From a virus, in the IMG/VR virus record IMGVR_UViG_3300032309_000245, positions 1-64,000 of that record: a stretch of DNA of 64,000 bases; one strand, written 5' to 3'. Positions 31,671 through 42,373 of the stretch are shown here, in pieces. Each line of letters begins with the position of its first letter. Position 1 is the stretch's first letter. A program made the position numbers and the translations under genes. The notes beneath the pieces are model-generated. The model had not been told where the DNA came from and made no database searches. It saw nothing but the letters and a program-made list of their open reading frames with translations.

Positions 31671-32594
31671 ATGGCATACACTACTGGCCTTGCTACGTTT
31701 GATCTTGACCTCAATGATCTCATTGAGGAGGCGTACGAGCGCGCCGGTATTGAGGTGCGTTCTGGCTATGAGTTTCGTACGGCACGTCGCTCACTGAACC
31801 TACTAACTATTGAGTGGGCTAATAGAGGTATAAACCTCTGGACGATTCAAGAAGGCCAGATCGCACTAAACTCTGGGCAGCTTATTTATCCTCTGCCAGC
31901 AGATACGATTGACCTACTAGATCACGTTATTCGCCAAAACACCGCGTCATCTAGCAATCAGACCGACATCAACATCAGCAGGATTTCAGAGTCCACGTAC
32001 TCCACGATCCCCAACAAGTTGACCCAAGGGCGGCCTATTCAGGTCTGGGTTAACCGGCAAACAGCTCAGACAAACGCTACAACTGTTACGCTTAGCAGCA
32101 CGATAACTAGCGCTGGCACAAATATCACTGTTAGCAGTGTGTCTAATTTAACAACCACTGGGTTTGTGAAGATTGATTCAGAAACCATCAGCTACACAAA
32201 TATTGTTGGCAACACTCTTACCAATTGCTGGCGGGGGCAGAACGGTACTACGGCGGCGGCGCACACGGCTGGAGCGTCGATCTACGTTCAGAACCTCCCC
32301 TGCATCAATGTTTGGCCTTCACCTGATGCTGGTGGCAATTATACTTTTGTGTACTGGAGGCTTCGTCGCCTTCAGGATGCTGGGAATGGCGTAAACGTAG
32401 AAGACATTCCGTTCCGGCTAGTGCCTTGCATGGTAGCTGGAATGGCGTTCTATATTGCCATGAAACGCTCGGACGTTGATCCCGGTCGCGTGGCTATGTT
32501 GAAAGATGAATACGAACAGCAATGGTTGCTTGCTTCACAAGAGGATCGTGACAAAGCAGCGGATCGTTTCGTTCCTCGTCAATTGTTCTACTAA
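31671..32594 (+). CDS. Conserved podophage neck or tail protein
   Basis: A 307-residue protein starting MAYTTGLATFDLDLNDLIEE, with 'RSGYEFRTARRSLNLLTIEW' and 'ISESTYSTIPNKLTQGRPIQ'. It is very common in environmental podophages between capsid and tail genes. A beta-rich insertion lies at about residues 125-205. A neck or head-tail connector role is inferred from position. It resembles in pattern the adaptor encoded at 33446. Confidence 0.7.
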   Translation: MAYTTGLATFDLDLNDLIEEAYERAGIEVRSGYEFRTARRSLNLLTIEWANRGINLWTIQEGQIALNSGQLIYPLPADTIDLLDHVIRQNTASSSNQTDINISRISESTYSTIPNKLTQGRPIQVWVNRQTAQTNATTVTLSSTITSAGTNITVSSVSNLTTTGFVKIDSETISYTNIVGNTLTNCWRGQNGTTAAAHTAGASIYVQNLPCINVWPSPDAGGNYTFVYWRLRRLQDAGNGVNVEDIPFRLVPCMVAGMAFYIAMKRSDVDPGRVAMLKDEYEQQWLLASQEDRDKAADRFVPRQLFY

Positions 32595-32596
32595 TC

Positions 32597-32986
32597 ATGC
32601 CGTCAAAGTTTGCATCAGGCAAATATTCGATTGCGGAGTGTGACCGATGTGGGCAACGGTATAAACTCAAAGAACTGAAGAAAGAGGTCATCAAGACCAA
32701 GCTCTTCAACATTAAAGTTTGTCCCACGTGTTGGGACCCAGATCAACCTCAGTTATCTCTCGGTCTGTATCCAGTCAATGATCCGCAAGCAGTTCGTGAA
32801 CCCAGACCTGATGTGAGTTATACGTTATCTGGGACTTTAAACGATGGGTATCCCGGTGGCGGCAGTAGGATTTTTCAGTGGGGATGGAATCCAGTCGGTG
32901 GGGCTAGTGCGTTTGACACGTTACTAACTCCAAATAATTTGGTTTTGCAGGTGCAATTGGGTACAGTAACGGTTGTGGTTTCATAA
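32597..32986 (+). CDS. Zinc-ribbon protein of the structural region
   Basis: A 129-residue protein with CDRCG at residues 15-19 and CPTCWDPDQPQL at about 42-53, a typical phage zinc ribbon. 'NDPQAVREPRPDVSYTL' follows and then a Gly-rich C-terminus. Proteins with this CxxC pair are widespread in tailed phages beside connector genes. Function unknown. Confidence 0.75.
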   Translation: MPSKFASGKYSIAECDRCGQRYKLKELKKEVIKTKLFNIKVCPTCWDPDQPQLSLGLYPVNDPQAVREPRPDVSYTLSGTLNDGYPGGGSRIFQWGWNPVGGASAFDTLLTPNNLVLQVQLGTVTVVVS

Positions 32987-32994
32987 GGATTATC

Positions 32995-33180
32995 ATGGAA
33001 AAGTCAGATTTAGCCCAAGACAAGGCGATGATCAAAAAAGCCGTCAAGCAACATGACGCGCAAAAGCACAAGGGTAGCGGAGCTACGTCCTTGAAGCTCA
33101 AAAAGGGTGGTCCAACTACGGATGACCGCATGAAGTACGGGAAGAACATGTCCCGTGTCATGAACCAAGGTAAAAAATAA
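32995..33180 (+). CDS. Small Lys-rich protein
   Basis: A 61-residue basic protein with AAGGAT upstream (KAVKQHDAQKHKGSGATSLK, then LKKGGPTTDDRMKYGKN). It shares the KKGG element with its neighbours and is probably a small virion or DNA-binding protein; this is inference. Confidence 0.65.
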   Translation: MEKSDLAQDKAMIKKAVKQHDAQKHKGSGATSLKLKKGGPTTDDRMKYGKNMSRVMNQGKK

Positions 33181-33449
33181 TGGCTAAGTTCAGCATGAAA
33201 AAGGGTGGCAAAGAGGTCGGCTCGGCTGATGTCTACGCACCTCCGCACAATATGGCGGGCGGCGCAGGGACGGACTTGAGCAACAATGGCTACGGTCCCA
33301 ATCCAAAACGCTCGTTGCTAGAAGATACTTCGATTGGCGTTGGTGAATTCCGTAGCAGACCATATCCAGATGTAAAAACAACTGGCATCAAAACTCGCGG
33401 CAACGGATGCGCGACTAAGGGCGTGATGGCTCGGGGACCGATGGCGTGA
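33180..33449 (+). CDS. Small Lys/Gly-rich protein with TRGNGCATKG tail
   Basis: An 89-residue protein starting MAKFSMKKGGKEVGSADVYA. The tail KTTGIKTRGNGCATKGVMAR resembles the R/K-G-D-G-C/I-A-Q/T tails of the proteins at 29468 and 29806. It overlaps the adaptor gene by 4 bases. Unknown function. Confidence 0.7.
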   Translation: MAKFSMKKGGKEVGSADVYAPPHNMAGGAGTDLSNNGYGPNPKRSLLEDTSIGVGEFRSRPYPDVKTTGIKTRGNGCATKGVMARGPMA

Positions 33450-34108
33450 ACTATTTGGATCTTGTAACCGCTGTTCAGAACTACACGGAGAATAGCTTCG
33501 ACTATTCTTCTGACCCTGTTCCGATGAATACGTTCATCAAGCAGGCGGAACAGCGCATCTACAACACGATCCAATTTCCGTCCTTGCGCAAAAACGTGAC
33601 GGGGCTGACCACTACCAACAACAAGTACTTGTCTTGCCCTGCGGACTTCCTGTCTGTCTACTCGATGGCGGTATATCCAGACAACGGGGAGTACACGTAC
33701 CTGCTCAACAAGGATGTTAACTTCATCCGCGAAGCGTACCCTCAGCCCACGGACACGGCCAAGCCAAAGTACTACGCGCTGTTTGGGCCGCAGTCATCGT
33801 TGCTGACCGAGTTGACCTTTATCCTTGGCCCTACGCCAGACGCCATCTATAACGTAGAGCTACATTATTTTTATTATCCTGAGTCTATCGTCACTTCGAC
33901 GACAAGCTGGCTTGGGGATAATTTTGATACGGTGCTGCTGTACGGCACGTTGGTCGAAGCCTACACGTTCATGAAGGGTGAACCGGATATGCTTCAGTTG
34001 TACGACGGCAAGTACAAAGAAGCTCTTACTCTTGCCAAACGTCTGGGCGACGGTCTTGAGAGACAAGACGCATATCGTTCTGGTCAATACCGTGAGGCAG
34101 TGAAGTAA
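33446..34108 (+). CDS. Head-tail adaptor (SU10/T7 gp11-like)
   Basis: A 220-residue protein with a GTG start overlapping the preceding stop as GTGA. It begins MNYLDLVTAVQNYTENSFDY and contains 'FIKQAEQRIYNTIQFPSLRK', 'YLSCPADFLSVYSMAV' and 'LYGTLVEAYTFMKGEPDMLQ'. This matches podophage adaptor or tail-tubular A proteins, which bind below the portal. Confidence 0.83.
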   Translation: MNYLDLVTAVQNYTENSFDYSSDPVPMNTFIKQAEQRIYNTIQFPSLRKNVTGLTTTNNKYLSCPADFLSVYSMAVYPDNGEYTYLLNKDVNFIREAYPQPTDTAKPKYYALFGPQSSLLTELTFILGPTPDAIYNVELHYFYYPESIVTSTTSWLGDNFDTVLLYGTLVEAYTFMKGEPDMLQLYDGKYKEALTLAKRLGDGLERQDAYRSGQYREAVK

Positions 34109-34545
34109 TGGCGTTTACCGGTAATTGGACAACCAACACGTTTCTAACCGGGCTTCCTAGCGGGACGTTCAACTTCAACACGGGCACGACGGATGTGTAC
34201 AAGATTGCCTTGTATACCAACGCTGCCACGTTGGGCGCTTCCACTACCGCTTACACGAGCACGGGCGAAGTTGTTGCTGCCGGGTATACCGCTGGGGGCC
34301 AGATCCTTGTTATCAATCAAGTCCCTACGACGGGGGCAACAGGCAGTGTTGCTTACTGGTCATTCACTAATACTTCTTGGACCGGAGCCATTACGGCTCG
34401 CGGAGCGCTAATCTATAAGTACAACGGAACCACTAACCCAGCAGTTTGCGTGCTGGACTTTGGCAACGACAAGACTTCTACTACTACATTTACTGTTCAA
34501 TTCCCGGCGGCTACTAATACGTCCGCAATCATTCGTCTGGGGTAA
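34108..34545 (+). CDS. Beta-rich tail-region protein
   Basis: A 145-residue protein in a TAATG overlap. It contains 'TGTTDVYKIALYTNAATLGA' and 'GARGALIYKYNG'-type strands (seen here as TARGALIYKYNG) and ends in an aliphatic strand. The family is common in environmental phages before fibre genes. A tail baseplate or fibre-attachment role is possible. Confidence 0.7.
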   Translation: MAFTGNWTTNTFLTGLPSGTFNFNTGTTDVYKIALYTNAATLGASTTAYTSTGEVVAAGYTAGGQILVINQVPTTGATGSVAYWSFTNTSWTGAITARGALIYKYNGTTNPAVCVLDFGNDKTSTTTFTVQFPAATNTSAIIRLG

Positions 34546-34547
34546 TC

Positions 34548-35066
34548 ATGGAAAACGCATTGGCATCTGGCCGCTTTCACGTTCTTTGCTATGACAAAGA
34601 CGGAAACCTGAAATGGGAAGAAGGTAATAACAACTTGGTTGTTAATGCCGGTATTCAGTATATGGCTGGCGTGGCTTTAACTGGTACAACGCAAATTCTT
34701 AACGCAAGCTGGTATCTTGGGCTTGTAACGGGACCGGGGTCAGGCACTACTTTTGCCGCTGCCGACACAATGTCAAGCCATGCTGGTTGGACTGAGTTTA
34801 CGGGCTACAGTCAATCAACCCGAGTTTCCCCTTCTTTTACTGCGGCCACCAACGCAAACCCTTCGGTTGTTACCAACGCATCCCCTGCGGTGTTTAGCAT
34901 TAACGCTAGTGGTACGGTTGCTGGTGCGTTCTTAACCAGCGGCAGTGCAAAATCGGGCACCTCTGGAACGCTATTTTCTGGTTCAGATTTTACCGGCGGC
35001 GACCGTACTGTTGTCAACGGCGACACTCTCAACGTAACTTACACGTTTAGCTTAACGGCGACTTAA
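34548..35066 (+). CDS. Conserved tail-region structural protein
   Basis: A 172-residue protein, MENALASGRFHVLCYDKDGN, then LVVNAGIQYMAGVALTGTTQ and SWYLGLVTGPGSGTTFAAAD. Homologues are frequent in phages beside fibre genes. The fold appears all-beta. Probably a virion component; exact role unknown. Confidence 0.72.
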   Translation: MENALASGRFHVLCYDKDGNLKWEEGNNNLVVNAGIQYMAGVALTGTTQILNASWYLGLVTGPGSGTTFAAADTMSSHAGWTEFTGYSQSTRVSPSFTAATNANPSVVTNASPAVFSINASGTVAGAFLTSGSAKSGTSGTLFSGSDFTGGDRTVVNGDTLNVTYTFSLTAT

Positions 35067-35068
35067 TT

Positions 35069-38000
35069 ATGGCCTTTGTTGTTGCTGATAGGGTAAAGGA
35101 AACTACCACCACAGTCGGCACAGGGGCAGTAGCTTTAGCCGGGGCGGTCACAGGGTTTCGCACCTTTGCGTCTGGTATTGGGAACAGCAATACCACTTAC
35201 TACACCATTGCTCATCAGACCGCAAATGAGTGGGAAGTTGGGTTTGGCACCCTTGACTCTACCAGCGCCAACCTAGCGCGTACGACCGTCCTTGCATCGA
35301 GCAATAGCGGTTCATTAGTCACGTTCTCAGCGGGAACGAAGGACGTATTCGTCACGCAATCAGCCGCCCGGACTCTAGTCCAAGCCAGCGGCGGCACCAC
35401 CACTAACGGGGTTCTCTACTACACCGGATCAGGCGTTGCCACCGGGGGTAGTGCGCTGACGTTTGATGGGACTACGCTAAACACAACGGGCAATATCACT
35501 CTAAACGGCAGCCAAGTTCTTGCCGCTAGTAACTACAACTCTTATGCCCCCACTTTAACAGGCACCGGCGCTTCGGGTACTTGGGGTATTAACGTAACTG
35601 GAACTTCCGGATCAATTTCTGGATTTAACAATCCAACTACTGCGGCAACAGCAAACACTATTGCTTACCGTGATAGCGGGGGTGATATTTATCAGCGCTA
35701 TAGTTTCGCGGTACATTTTAATCAGTCTAGCGGCAACACGGAAAATCCTTCAATTGCAGCATTCTGGACAAACAGCGCGTCCGATAACTACAACCGCAAG
35801 TCCTCACCAGCGCACGTTATTAGCCAGCTTGGATTGCTTACAACAAGCAACTACAACTCCTACGCCCCTACCCTGACTGGTACCGGAGCATCCGGCACTT
35901 GGAGTATTAACGTCACGGGTAGCGCAGGGTCTGCGTCAAGTGCAACTAACGCGACTAATTTATATGGTGCTGCTGGGTATATCCAATCAACAACGACCGG
36001 AACCTCATACTCAAATGCGTATCAGGTGCGAGAGGCTTTGGGCGGCAGCGGTAACACCAGTGCTATCTATACACCAAGATTAGCTTGGCATTGGAGCGGT
36101 GTTGTTGCGTCTTCGATTGGTATGGAAGCTAGTGGTCGGATTGCAATTTTTAATAACCCCGGCACAAGTTACGAAAACCTTGTTTGTAATCAATTTCAAA
36201 GCGACCGTACATACGGGCTTACAGACATTCGCTCGCCAATCTTCTACGATTATAATGACACGGGATATTACGTTGACCCTAACAATGTTTCTTTTTTAAA
36301 TAATCTAATAGTTAATGGAGGTGCAGTTAGCAATAATAACAACGGCTTGCGGAATGTGATGCCCACCGGAGGCTCTTATGTAACAGGTTCATCTTCTGTG
36401 TCCGGCGCTATTGTCATTACGTTGCCTCAAACTGTTTACCCAATGATTAAGTTCAGGGTTTCTGTTTATACCTACGATGGCTTGTCATTTGATATTTACT
36501 GCGGCGGACACACATCAAGTGGACTTTGGTACTACACGTTTGCGTACATGGGAACGCAAAACAGAAGTCCGCTAAATGTGAGGTTTACTTACGGTAGCGG
36601 ATTAATGTATGTGTATATTGGCGAGCTTGGTTCAGTTTGGAGCTATCCGCAAGTTTTCATTACAGATGTTCAAGTTGGCTACACCAACTACGAGTACGAT
36701 AGATGGGATAATGGTTGGACTATAAGTTTTAATTCGTCCACATACAACAACATTTTATCAACTCATCTTGTTAATCCGCCACCACAGTCAACTAGTAATT
36801 ACAGTGCTATTTATGCGCCTATTTTATACGACTATAATGACACGGGGTATTACGTAGACCCTGCTAGTACATCAAATATAAACGCCATGACGGGCGTAGG
36901 AAATTGGTATACGTCAGCATATGTTGGTTCAACTGTTGTCCATATTCGCGGTGATTCGCTTGAAGATCGTACATCCGCATCTGATTCAGGAGCGGTCGTT
37001 GTTAATTACTACGGTTACCAAGTAGGCACAACATATTATCGCAACTTTATTGTATACGACGGCAAGGGTAGCCCAAGGCTAACAACTTACGGTTCAGGCA
37101 ATTACACGCAAGCTACCGGCTCACTTCGTGCTCCGCTTTTTTACGACAGCGACAACACGAGCTTTTACTTAGATCCGAACAGCGGTTCTAATCTTAATAC
37201 TATAACCGTTAACAATTGGATTTATAGTAATGGAGCCGTAGGCTGGTACAACAACACCTACGGTGGCGGCATCTACATGAATGATGCCACCTATGTCCGG
37301 GTGTATGCCAGCAAAGCGTTTTTGGTTGAAAACACAATCCAACACCAGACTGCTGGAGGTGTGGCCGAAGCATTTAAGGCGGTGAACACTACTTCAGCCA
37401 CAACTACACAGTCAATAATTAGATTTAGCAGAACCACAGCACCAACCGGCATTGGTAGCTTTTATGGTGGGATGGTTGATTGGATTCAAACCAAGCCAGA
37501 CGCGGTAACGACTAGCACCGCGCAAATTTTTGCCCGCAATAGTATGTTTGGTGGCATTAATAACACAATTGCTACTGGATTTTTATACCTCAAAGCAAAT
37601 TCAGTAAATACTAGCAATGTTGAGTTTAATTCGGTTCAACTTGCTTTAAACGGCAGCTATAGCGGAACCGGGTCTTTTACCGTTAGTGGTTACGATGGTG
37701 CTGTTGCCGCCGAAACTACTTGGTATACCCTAGCGCCTACAAATCTTCGCCCACAAACAGATAACTATGCTTCGCTTGGGGTATCTTCCTTACGGTGGAC
37801 GGTTGTTTATGCTACAACCGGCACAATCAACACTTCTGACCGCACCCAAAAAGACGAAATACGCGATCTGGAAACCGCTGAAAAAGCAGTGGCGGTGCGA
37901 ATCAAGTCTTTGTTTAAAGCGTTCAAGTTCAAAGACGCCATTCAGAAGAAAGGCGACAATGCTCGCATCCACGTTGGCGTGATTGCCCAAGACGTTCGGG

Positions 38001-38191
38001 ATGCGTTTATTGCTGAAGGGCTAGATCCAAACCGCTACGCGCTGTTTTGCTCTGACACGTTCAAAGTAGTGAACGATGTTCCAGTTGATCGAGACGAAGT
38101 AACCAACGAATACCCAGCAGATGCCGTGGATAAGACCGTGCTTGGCGTACGGTATGATGAACTCCTTGCTTTTGTTATCTCTGCCATATAA
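35069..38191 (+). CDS. Long tail fibre with S74 intramolecular chaperone
   Basis: A 1040-residue fibre. Residues 1-110 form an attachment part (VADRVKETTTTVGTGAVALA). Repeats 'NYNSYAPTLTGTGASGTW' occur twice. The motif Y-D-x-N-D-T-G-Y-Y-V-D-P occurs near residues 391 and 587, with a variant near 690. The last ~118 residues are a peptidase S74 domain: catalytic S923-D924 and K928 (SDRTQKDEI), then 'HVGVIAQDVRDAF'. This domain trimerises the fibre and cuts itself off before S923. The region between 700 and 900 probably holds the receptor-binding tip. Confidence 0.93.
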   Translation: MAFVVADRVKETTTTVGTGAVALAGAVTGFRTFASGIGNSNTTYYTIAHQTANEWEVGFGTLDSTSANLARTTVLASSNSGSLVTFSAGTKDVFVTQSAARTLVQASGGTTTNGVLYYTGSGVATGGSALTFDGTTLNTTGNITLNGSQVLAASNYNSYAPTLTGTGASGTWGINVTGTSGSISGFNNPTTAATANTIAYRDSGGDIYQRYSFAVHFNQSSGNTENPSIAAFWTNSASDNYNRKSSPAHVISQLGLLTTSNYNSYAPTLTGTGASGTWSINVTGSAGSASSATNATNLYGAAGYIQSTTTGTSYSNAYQVREALGGSGNTSAIYTPRLAWHWSGVVASSIGMEASGRIAIFNNPGTSYENLVCNQFQSDRTYGLTDIRSPIFYDYNDTGYYVDPNNVSFLNNLIVNGGAVSNNNNGLRNVMPTGGSYVTGSSSVSGAIVITLPQTVYPMIKFRVSVYTYDGLSFDIYCGGHTSSGLWYYTFAYMGTQNRSPLNVRFTYGSGLMYVYIGELGSVWSYPQVFITDVQVGYTNYEYDRWDNGWTISFNSSTYNNILSTHLVNPPPQSTSNYSAIYAPILYDYNDTGYYVDPASTSNINAMTGVGNWYTSAYVGSTVVHIRGDSLEDRTSASDSGAVVVNYYGYQVGTTYYRNFIVYDGKGSPRLTTYGSGNYTQATGSLRAPLFYDSDNTSFYLDPNSGSNLNTITVNNWIYSNGAVGWYNNTYGGGIYMNDATYVRVYASKAFLVENTIQHQTAGGVAEAFKAVNTTSATTTQSIIRFSRTTAPTGIGSFYGGMVDWIQTKPDAVTTSTAQIFARNSMFGGINNTIATGFLYLKANSVNTSNVEFNSVQLALNGSYSGTGSFTVSGYDGAVAAETTWYTLAPTNLRPQTDNYASLGVSSLRWTVVYATTGTINTSDRTQKDEIRDLETAEKAVAVRIKSLFKAFKFKDAIQKKGDNARIHVGVIAQDVRDAFIAEGLDPNRYALFCSDTFKVVNDVPVDRDEVTNEYPADAVDKTVLGVRYDELLAFVISAI

Positions 38192-38200
38192 AGGACAATC

Positions 38201-38554
38201 ATGGCAATCACTTACACATGGGCTGTTACCGGCCTAAAGACTACGACCGAAGGGCAATACTCTGAAGTGGTTGTGCAAACGTACTGGACCAAGACCGGCA
38301 CGGATGAGAACGGCAACACGGGTACGTTTGCTGGGGCTACGCCATTTACGGCGTCTTCTGTTACTCCGGGCACGTTCGTTCCGTTCAACGAACTTACTCA
38401 AGACATCGTGCTTGGCTGGATTCAGCCGGTTGTCGTTGGGGCTTACGCTGAACACGTTGACGAACAAATCGCAAAGCAGATTGCTGCTAAGATCGACCCC
38501 GTGGTAGAACAGCCACTTCCTTGGGCACCCGCCCCTATTCCACCAACCCCGTAA
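38201..38554 (+). CDS. DUF7936-like protein paired with the first fibre
   Basis: A 117-residue protein 9 bases after the fibre gene. It starts MAITYTWAVTGLKTTTEGQY, has a 'VVVQTYWTKTG' strand, 'NELTQDIVLGWI' and ends near PLPWAPAP. The protein at 42377, directly after the second fibre, is a clear paralogue. The family name is from memory. A fibre assembly or capping role is inferred from the repeated pairing. Confidence 0.7.
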   Translation: MAITYTWAVTGLKTTTEGQYSEVVVQTYWTKTGTDENGNTGTFAGATPFTASSVTPGTFVPFNELTQDIVLGWIQPVVVGAYAEHVDEQIAKQIAAKIDPVVEQPLPWAPAPIPPTP

Positions 38555-38566
38555 TCGGACTCCCTA

Positions 38567-38710
38567 ATGGAAAACATCACCCTTACCCTGACCGTCAACC
38601 AGCTTAATGTCGTTATGGCCGCGCTGGGCAAAGCCCCTTATGAAGCAGTTGCAGAGCTTATTCAGGTGCTACGCGATCAGGCTCTTCCACAAATTAACAA
38701 GCCTGAGTAG
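38567..38710 (+). CDS. 47-residue phage protein
   Basis: A short gene reading MENITLTLTVNQLNVVMAAL then GKAPYEAVAELIQVLRDQAL. Tiny proteins with this pattern (a strand, then a helix after LGKxPY) are frequent in phage fibre regions. It fills the gap between the DUF7936-like gene and the 14-repeat gene. Function unknown. Confidence 0.75.
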   Translation: MENITLTLTVNQLNVVMAALGKAPYEAVAELIQVLRDQALPQINKPE

Positions 38711-38712
38711 TT

Positions 38713-39786
38713 GTGCTGTACGGCGACGGTCCATACAGTGCTGCGCCGTATTCGTCCACCGCTGCGGGTTTCTACAGCGTAAACATCTCAGAATCGGCAT
38801 CGGGTGTAGATGCGGTTTCTGTTGTTGTTTCAATGTTGGTTTCCATTTCAGAAACAGCGTCTGGGGTGGATGTTCAGACTTCACGCGTAGATTTTGTTGT
38901 TACTGCGGCTGAGTCGGCTTCTGGTCTAGACTCTGTTATTGCTGGCCTATCGTTTGTTGTTTCTGTTAGCGAAACTGCATCCGGTATAGATGCAGTATCA
39001 AACCTAGCCGTTTTTGTTTCGTCCGTGTTGGAGTCAGCCTCTGGTGCAGATGCTGTTTCTTCGCTTGCTTCATTTAATAGCGCAGTATCAGAAGCATCTT
39101 CCGGAGTAGATCAAACTTCTACAATTGGCACATTCAACATCAGCGTCTCAGAGACTGCGTCTGGGGTTGATTCAACCTCAACAGCGGCGGTCTTCCTTTC
39201 GGCTGTAACTGAAACAGCGTCTGGGCTTGATGCCATCTCCTCTCTTGTGGACTTTAGGTCCGATGTCACGGAATCTGCGTCCGGTCTAGACGCAGTATCT
39301 TCTTTAGCGATCTTTGTTTCGTCGGTTTCTGAAAGCGCGTCGGGGGCGGACTCCGTTTCCTCCACCGCTACATTAAACCTTGCGATTGACGAGTCCGCAT
39401 CTGGTGCAGACGTTCAGACCTCTAGGGTTGATTTTGTTGTCTCAATTGATGAGGCGGCGTCCGGGCTTGACGCACTTACCAATGTTGGAATTTTTGGCGT
39501 ACAGATTTCCGAGGCAGTGTCAGGGCTTGACACCCTGTCCAATATTGGTACATTCAACGTATCTCTTAGCGAAGCCGCAACTGGTATCGCAGCGTTTACT
39601 GCAAGGCTTTTGTGGGAGATCATTGATGACTCACAGACGGTAAGTTGGCAGCTAATAAACAACTCGCAGTCCACAACGTGGACTACAATTAACAACTCCC
39701 AGACTGTTGTCTGGCAGAACATTGGTACGGCGCAGAACCCCAACTGGGTGCTAATCAGCAACCCGCAATCACCGAACTGGAATTGA
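38713..39786 (+). CDS. Protein with fourteen exact 20-residue repeats
   Basis: A 357-residue protein with a GTG start two bases after the preceding stop. Residues 27-306 are fourteen consecutive units of exactly 20 residues with consensus E-(S/T)-A-S-G-x-D-A-V-S-x-x-x-x-F-x-x-x-V-S. The C-terminal 50 residues contain a different short repeat (S-Q-x-x-x-W-x-x-I-N-N). Regular spacing suggests a beta-solenoid or fibrous shaft. Lying between two fibre genes, it is probably a fibre or connector component. Confidence 0.8.
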   Translation: MLYGDGPYSAAPYSSTAAGFYSVNISESASGVDAVSVVVSMLVSISETASGVDVQTSRVDFVVTAAESASGLDSVIAGLSFVVSVSETASGIDAVSNLAVFVSSVLESASGADAVSSLASFNSAVSEASSGVDQTSTIGTFNISVSETASGVDSTSTAAVFLSAVTETASGLDAISSLVDFRSDVTESASGLDAVSSLAIFVSSVSESASGADSVSSTATLNLAIDESASGADVQTSRVDFVVSIDEAASGLDALTNVGIFGVQISEAVSGLDTLSNIGTFNVSLSEAATGIAAFTARLLWEIIDDSQTVSWQLINNSQSTTWTTINNSQTVVWQNIGTAQNPNWVLISNPQSPNWN

Positions 39787-39787
39787 T

Positions 39788-42373
39788 ATGGCGACTTCTT
39801 TTACCTCCCTTCTAGGACTTGCTCTTCCAGTTCAAGGCGAATTGTCTGGGGTGTGGGGCGATACGGTTAACAACTACATCACAACGTATCTTGATTCAGC
39901 GATTGCTGGGTCAAACGCTATTTCTTTGACGGCAGACACGGCGTTAACCAAACAGACAAACGCAAGTCTTACCGGATCATCGTCGCAGTACGCCATCCTA
40001 AACGTGACGCCAAACGCAAGCACATGGACGCTAACCGTCCCTGCGGCAAGCCAAGTTTACGTTGTTCACAATCTGTCGGGCACGCACACCTTTTCGTTTA
40101 AAGGATCTGGCGGGACGGCTGTTACGTTTGCTGCTAATGAAAAAGCGGTGATGGCGTGGAACGGATCGAACTTCATCAAGGTCGCGTCCAGCGCTATTTC
40201 CAACTTAACCGGAATTGTGCCAGCCGCAAACGGTGGTACGGGGGTGGCTAATAACGCGGCGAGTACGCTTACGATTGCGGGGGCGTATGGCACAACGCTT
40301 ACCGTATCTGGGACAACGGCACTTACCCTGCCAACCTCTGGGACTTTGGCTACGCTTGCTGGTACAGAGACTCTAACCAACAAGACGCTTACTGCTCCCA
40401 CATTAACTGCTCCCGTTCTGGGAACTCCTGCCAGCGGCACGCTAACCAATGCAACTGGATTGCCTATATCTACGGGTGTTTCGGGTCTGGGCACGGGAGT
40501 AGCTACGTTTTTAGGAACCCCAACTAGCGCAAACTTAGCTGTGACGATTACAGATGAGACGGGTTCAGGTTCCCTAGTATTTGCAAACAGCCCCACACTT
40601 GTAACACCCGCGCTGGGCACCCCCACCGCTGCTGTACTAACAAACGCTACTGGGTTGCCATTGTCCACCGGCGTCACAGGATTTTTGGGAGTGGGGAATG
40701 GCGGCACTGGGCTTACGGGAGGTACTTCTGGCGGTGTTCCTTATTACTCAGCAACCAACACATTAGCCTCTAGTGGGGCGTTGGGTGTAAACGGCGTGGT
40801 GTATGGAGGTGGTGCGGGGGCTGCGCCATCAACAACTTCGGCGGGTTCAACCAATCAGGTATTGTTGGGCAATACCGCATCTCCGCCTTCTTGGGGGCAA
40901 GTTAATTTAGCAACTGCCGTAACCGGCAACTTGCCGGTTACTAATTTAAACAGTGGAACCAGCGCCTCTGCGACCACATTCTGGCGCGGTGATGGTACGT
41001 GGGGCACACCGGCGGGTTCCGGCGGAACGGTTACTGGCGTTGGAGCTACTGCACCTATTGCTTCCAGCGGGGGCACTTCCCCGGTTATTAGTATCAATGC
41101 TAATTACGGCGACACACAAAATCCATATGCCAGCAAGACGCAAAACTACGTTCTGGCTGCGCCAAACGGCACAGGCGGAGTTCCTACATTCCGGGCGCTT
41201 GTAGCGGCGGATATTCCCACGCTAAATCAAAACACGACTGGAACCGCCGCTGATTTGTCGGCTACTCTTGCAGCAAATAAAGGGGGGACGGGGGTAGCTA
41301 ACAACGCAGCCAATACCATTACCTTTACTGGTGCGTACTCTCTCGGTTTGACCCTTTCCGCTAATACGGCGCTTACCCTGCCAACTTCTGGAACTTTGGT
41401 CACGCTCGCCGGGACGGAAACGCTCACTAACAAAACGCTTACTTCTCCAACGCTAACTGCTCCCGCACTTGGCACCCCAGCGTCTGGCAATTTAATAAAT
41501 TGCGGATTCCCTACGCTTAATCAGAATACTACGGGGTCCGCTGCTAGCTTATCGGCTAACCTTCCTGTAAGTAATCTCAATAGCGGGACAGGCGCTTCGG
41601 CTTCTACGTATTGGCGCGGAGATGGCACATGGGCAAGCGTGACAGCTTCCGCTGCGGGTTCTGATACGCAGATCCAATACAACAGCAGTGGGTCACTAGC
41701 AGGATCGGCTAATTTAATATTTAACGGAACCAATCTTGCTGTTGGCGCTAGTGGCATTAGTTCTTGGGGAGCTAATTATAGAGCAATTGAGTTTGGCTCT
41801 TATGGGATCACCTTATCATATTTCAATACGACGTGGCCTACGTTAAATTTATCTTCTAACGCATATAACAACGGCACTAACTGGATATTTAAATACCCTA
41901 GTACACAGTACGCTGCTTTATATCAACAATACAACGGCGCCCACTATTGGTCCTATTCTTCCGCAACGGGTTCGTCGGGAGGGACAATATCTTTTACTTC
42001 AGCAATGACACTGACTTCTGGTGGAAACCTGCAAGTTGGTACAACTTCAAACAATGGCAGCACGGGGAACAGCACAAGTGTAATTGGGGGCTTGTTTACA
42101 ACTGCTAACGGTACGTTATCCTCAGTTGCTACCGGCTCTTCAACCAGCATGGTTTCAATTGCCCCAAGCCGCGCGTACATAGTTATGGCTTTTTGCGATA
42201 CAACTAGCTCGTTCATAATTGCATCTGCGGTTGGGTATGGAACAGCCGTGCAGTTTGGAACTATTGCTAGTAGCAACATGTCTTTCTCTAATACGAATCT
42301 AACAATTTTTGTTACCCAAACTACTGGGTCCACGCAGAACATTAAGTATTCCGTACTCAACATTGCAGGATAA
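39788..42373 (+). CDS. Second long tail fibre
   Basis: An 861-residue fibre. N-terminal segments '[20 protein letters not shown]' and '[14 protein letters not shown]' form the attachment part. The shaft carries repeated TLTNKTLT and LGTPASG units and N-G-G-T-G-V-A-N-N turns. The tip (about 650-861) is aromatic- and Gly/Ser-rich and differs from the first fibre. No S74 domain is present. It is probably a trimeric receptor-binding fibre. Confidence 0.88.
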   Translation: MATSFTSLLGLALPVQGELSGVWGDTVNNYITTYLDSAIAGSNAISLTADTALTKQTNASLTGSSSQYAILNVTPNASTWTLTVPAASQVYVVHNLSGTHTFSFKGSGGTAVTFAANEKAVMAWNGSNFIKVASSAISNLTGIVPAANGGTGVANNAASTLTIAGAYGTTLTVSGTTALTLPTSGTLATLAGTETLTNKTLTAPTLTAPVLGTPASGTLTNATGLPISTGVSGLGTGVATFLGTPTSANLAVTITDETGSGSLVFANSPTLVTPALGTPTAAVLTNATGLPLSTGVTGFLGVGNGGTGLTGGTSGGVPYYSATNTLASSGALGVNGVVYGGGAGAAPSTTSAGSTNQVLLGNTASPPSWGQVNLATAVTGNLPVTNLNSGTSASATTFWRGDGTWGTPAGSGGTVTGVGATAPIASSGGTSPVISINANYGDTQNPYASKTQNYVLAAPNGTGGVPTFRALVAADIPTLNQNTTGTAADLSATLAANKGGTGVANNAANTITFTGAYSLGLTLSANTALTLPTSGTLVTLAGTETLTNKTLTSPTLTAPALGTPASGNLINCGFPTLNQNTTGSAASLSANLPVSNLNSGTGASASTYWRGDGTWASVTASAAGSDTQIQYNSSGSLAGSANLIFNGTNLAVGASGISSWGANYRAIEFGSYGITLSYFNTTWPTLNLSSNAYNNGTNWIFKYPSTQYAALYQQYNGAHYWSYSSATGSSGGTISFTSAMTLTSGGNLQVGTTSNNGSTGNSTSVIGGLFTTANGTLSSVATGSSTSMVSIAPSRAYIVMAFCDTTSSFIIASAVGYGTAVQFGTIASSNMSFSNTNLTIFVTQTTGSTQNIKYSVLNIAG

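Noticed and set aside
38790-39630. 60-base periodicity resembling a CRISPR or tandem DNA repeat
   Set aside because: The period is exactly 20 codons within an open gene, with high synonymous variation and no identical spacer-repeat structure.
40066-40707. Open frame of 213 codons on the minus strand inside the second fibre
   Set aside because: It lies opposite a convincing fibre gene, has a repetitive Val/Pro/Ala composition set by the opposite strand, and has no ribosome site.
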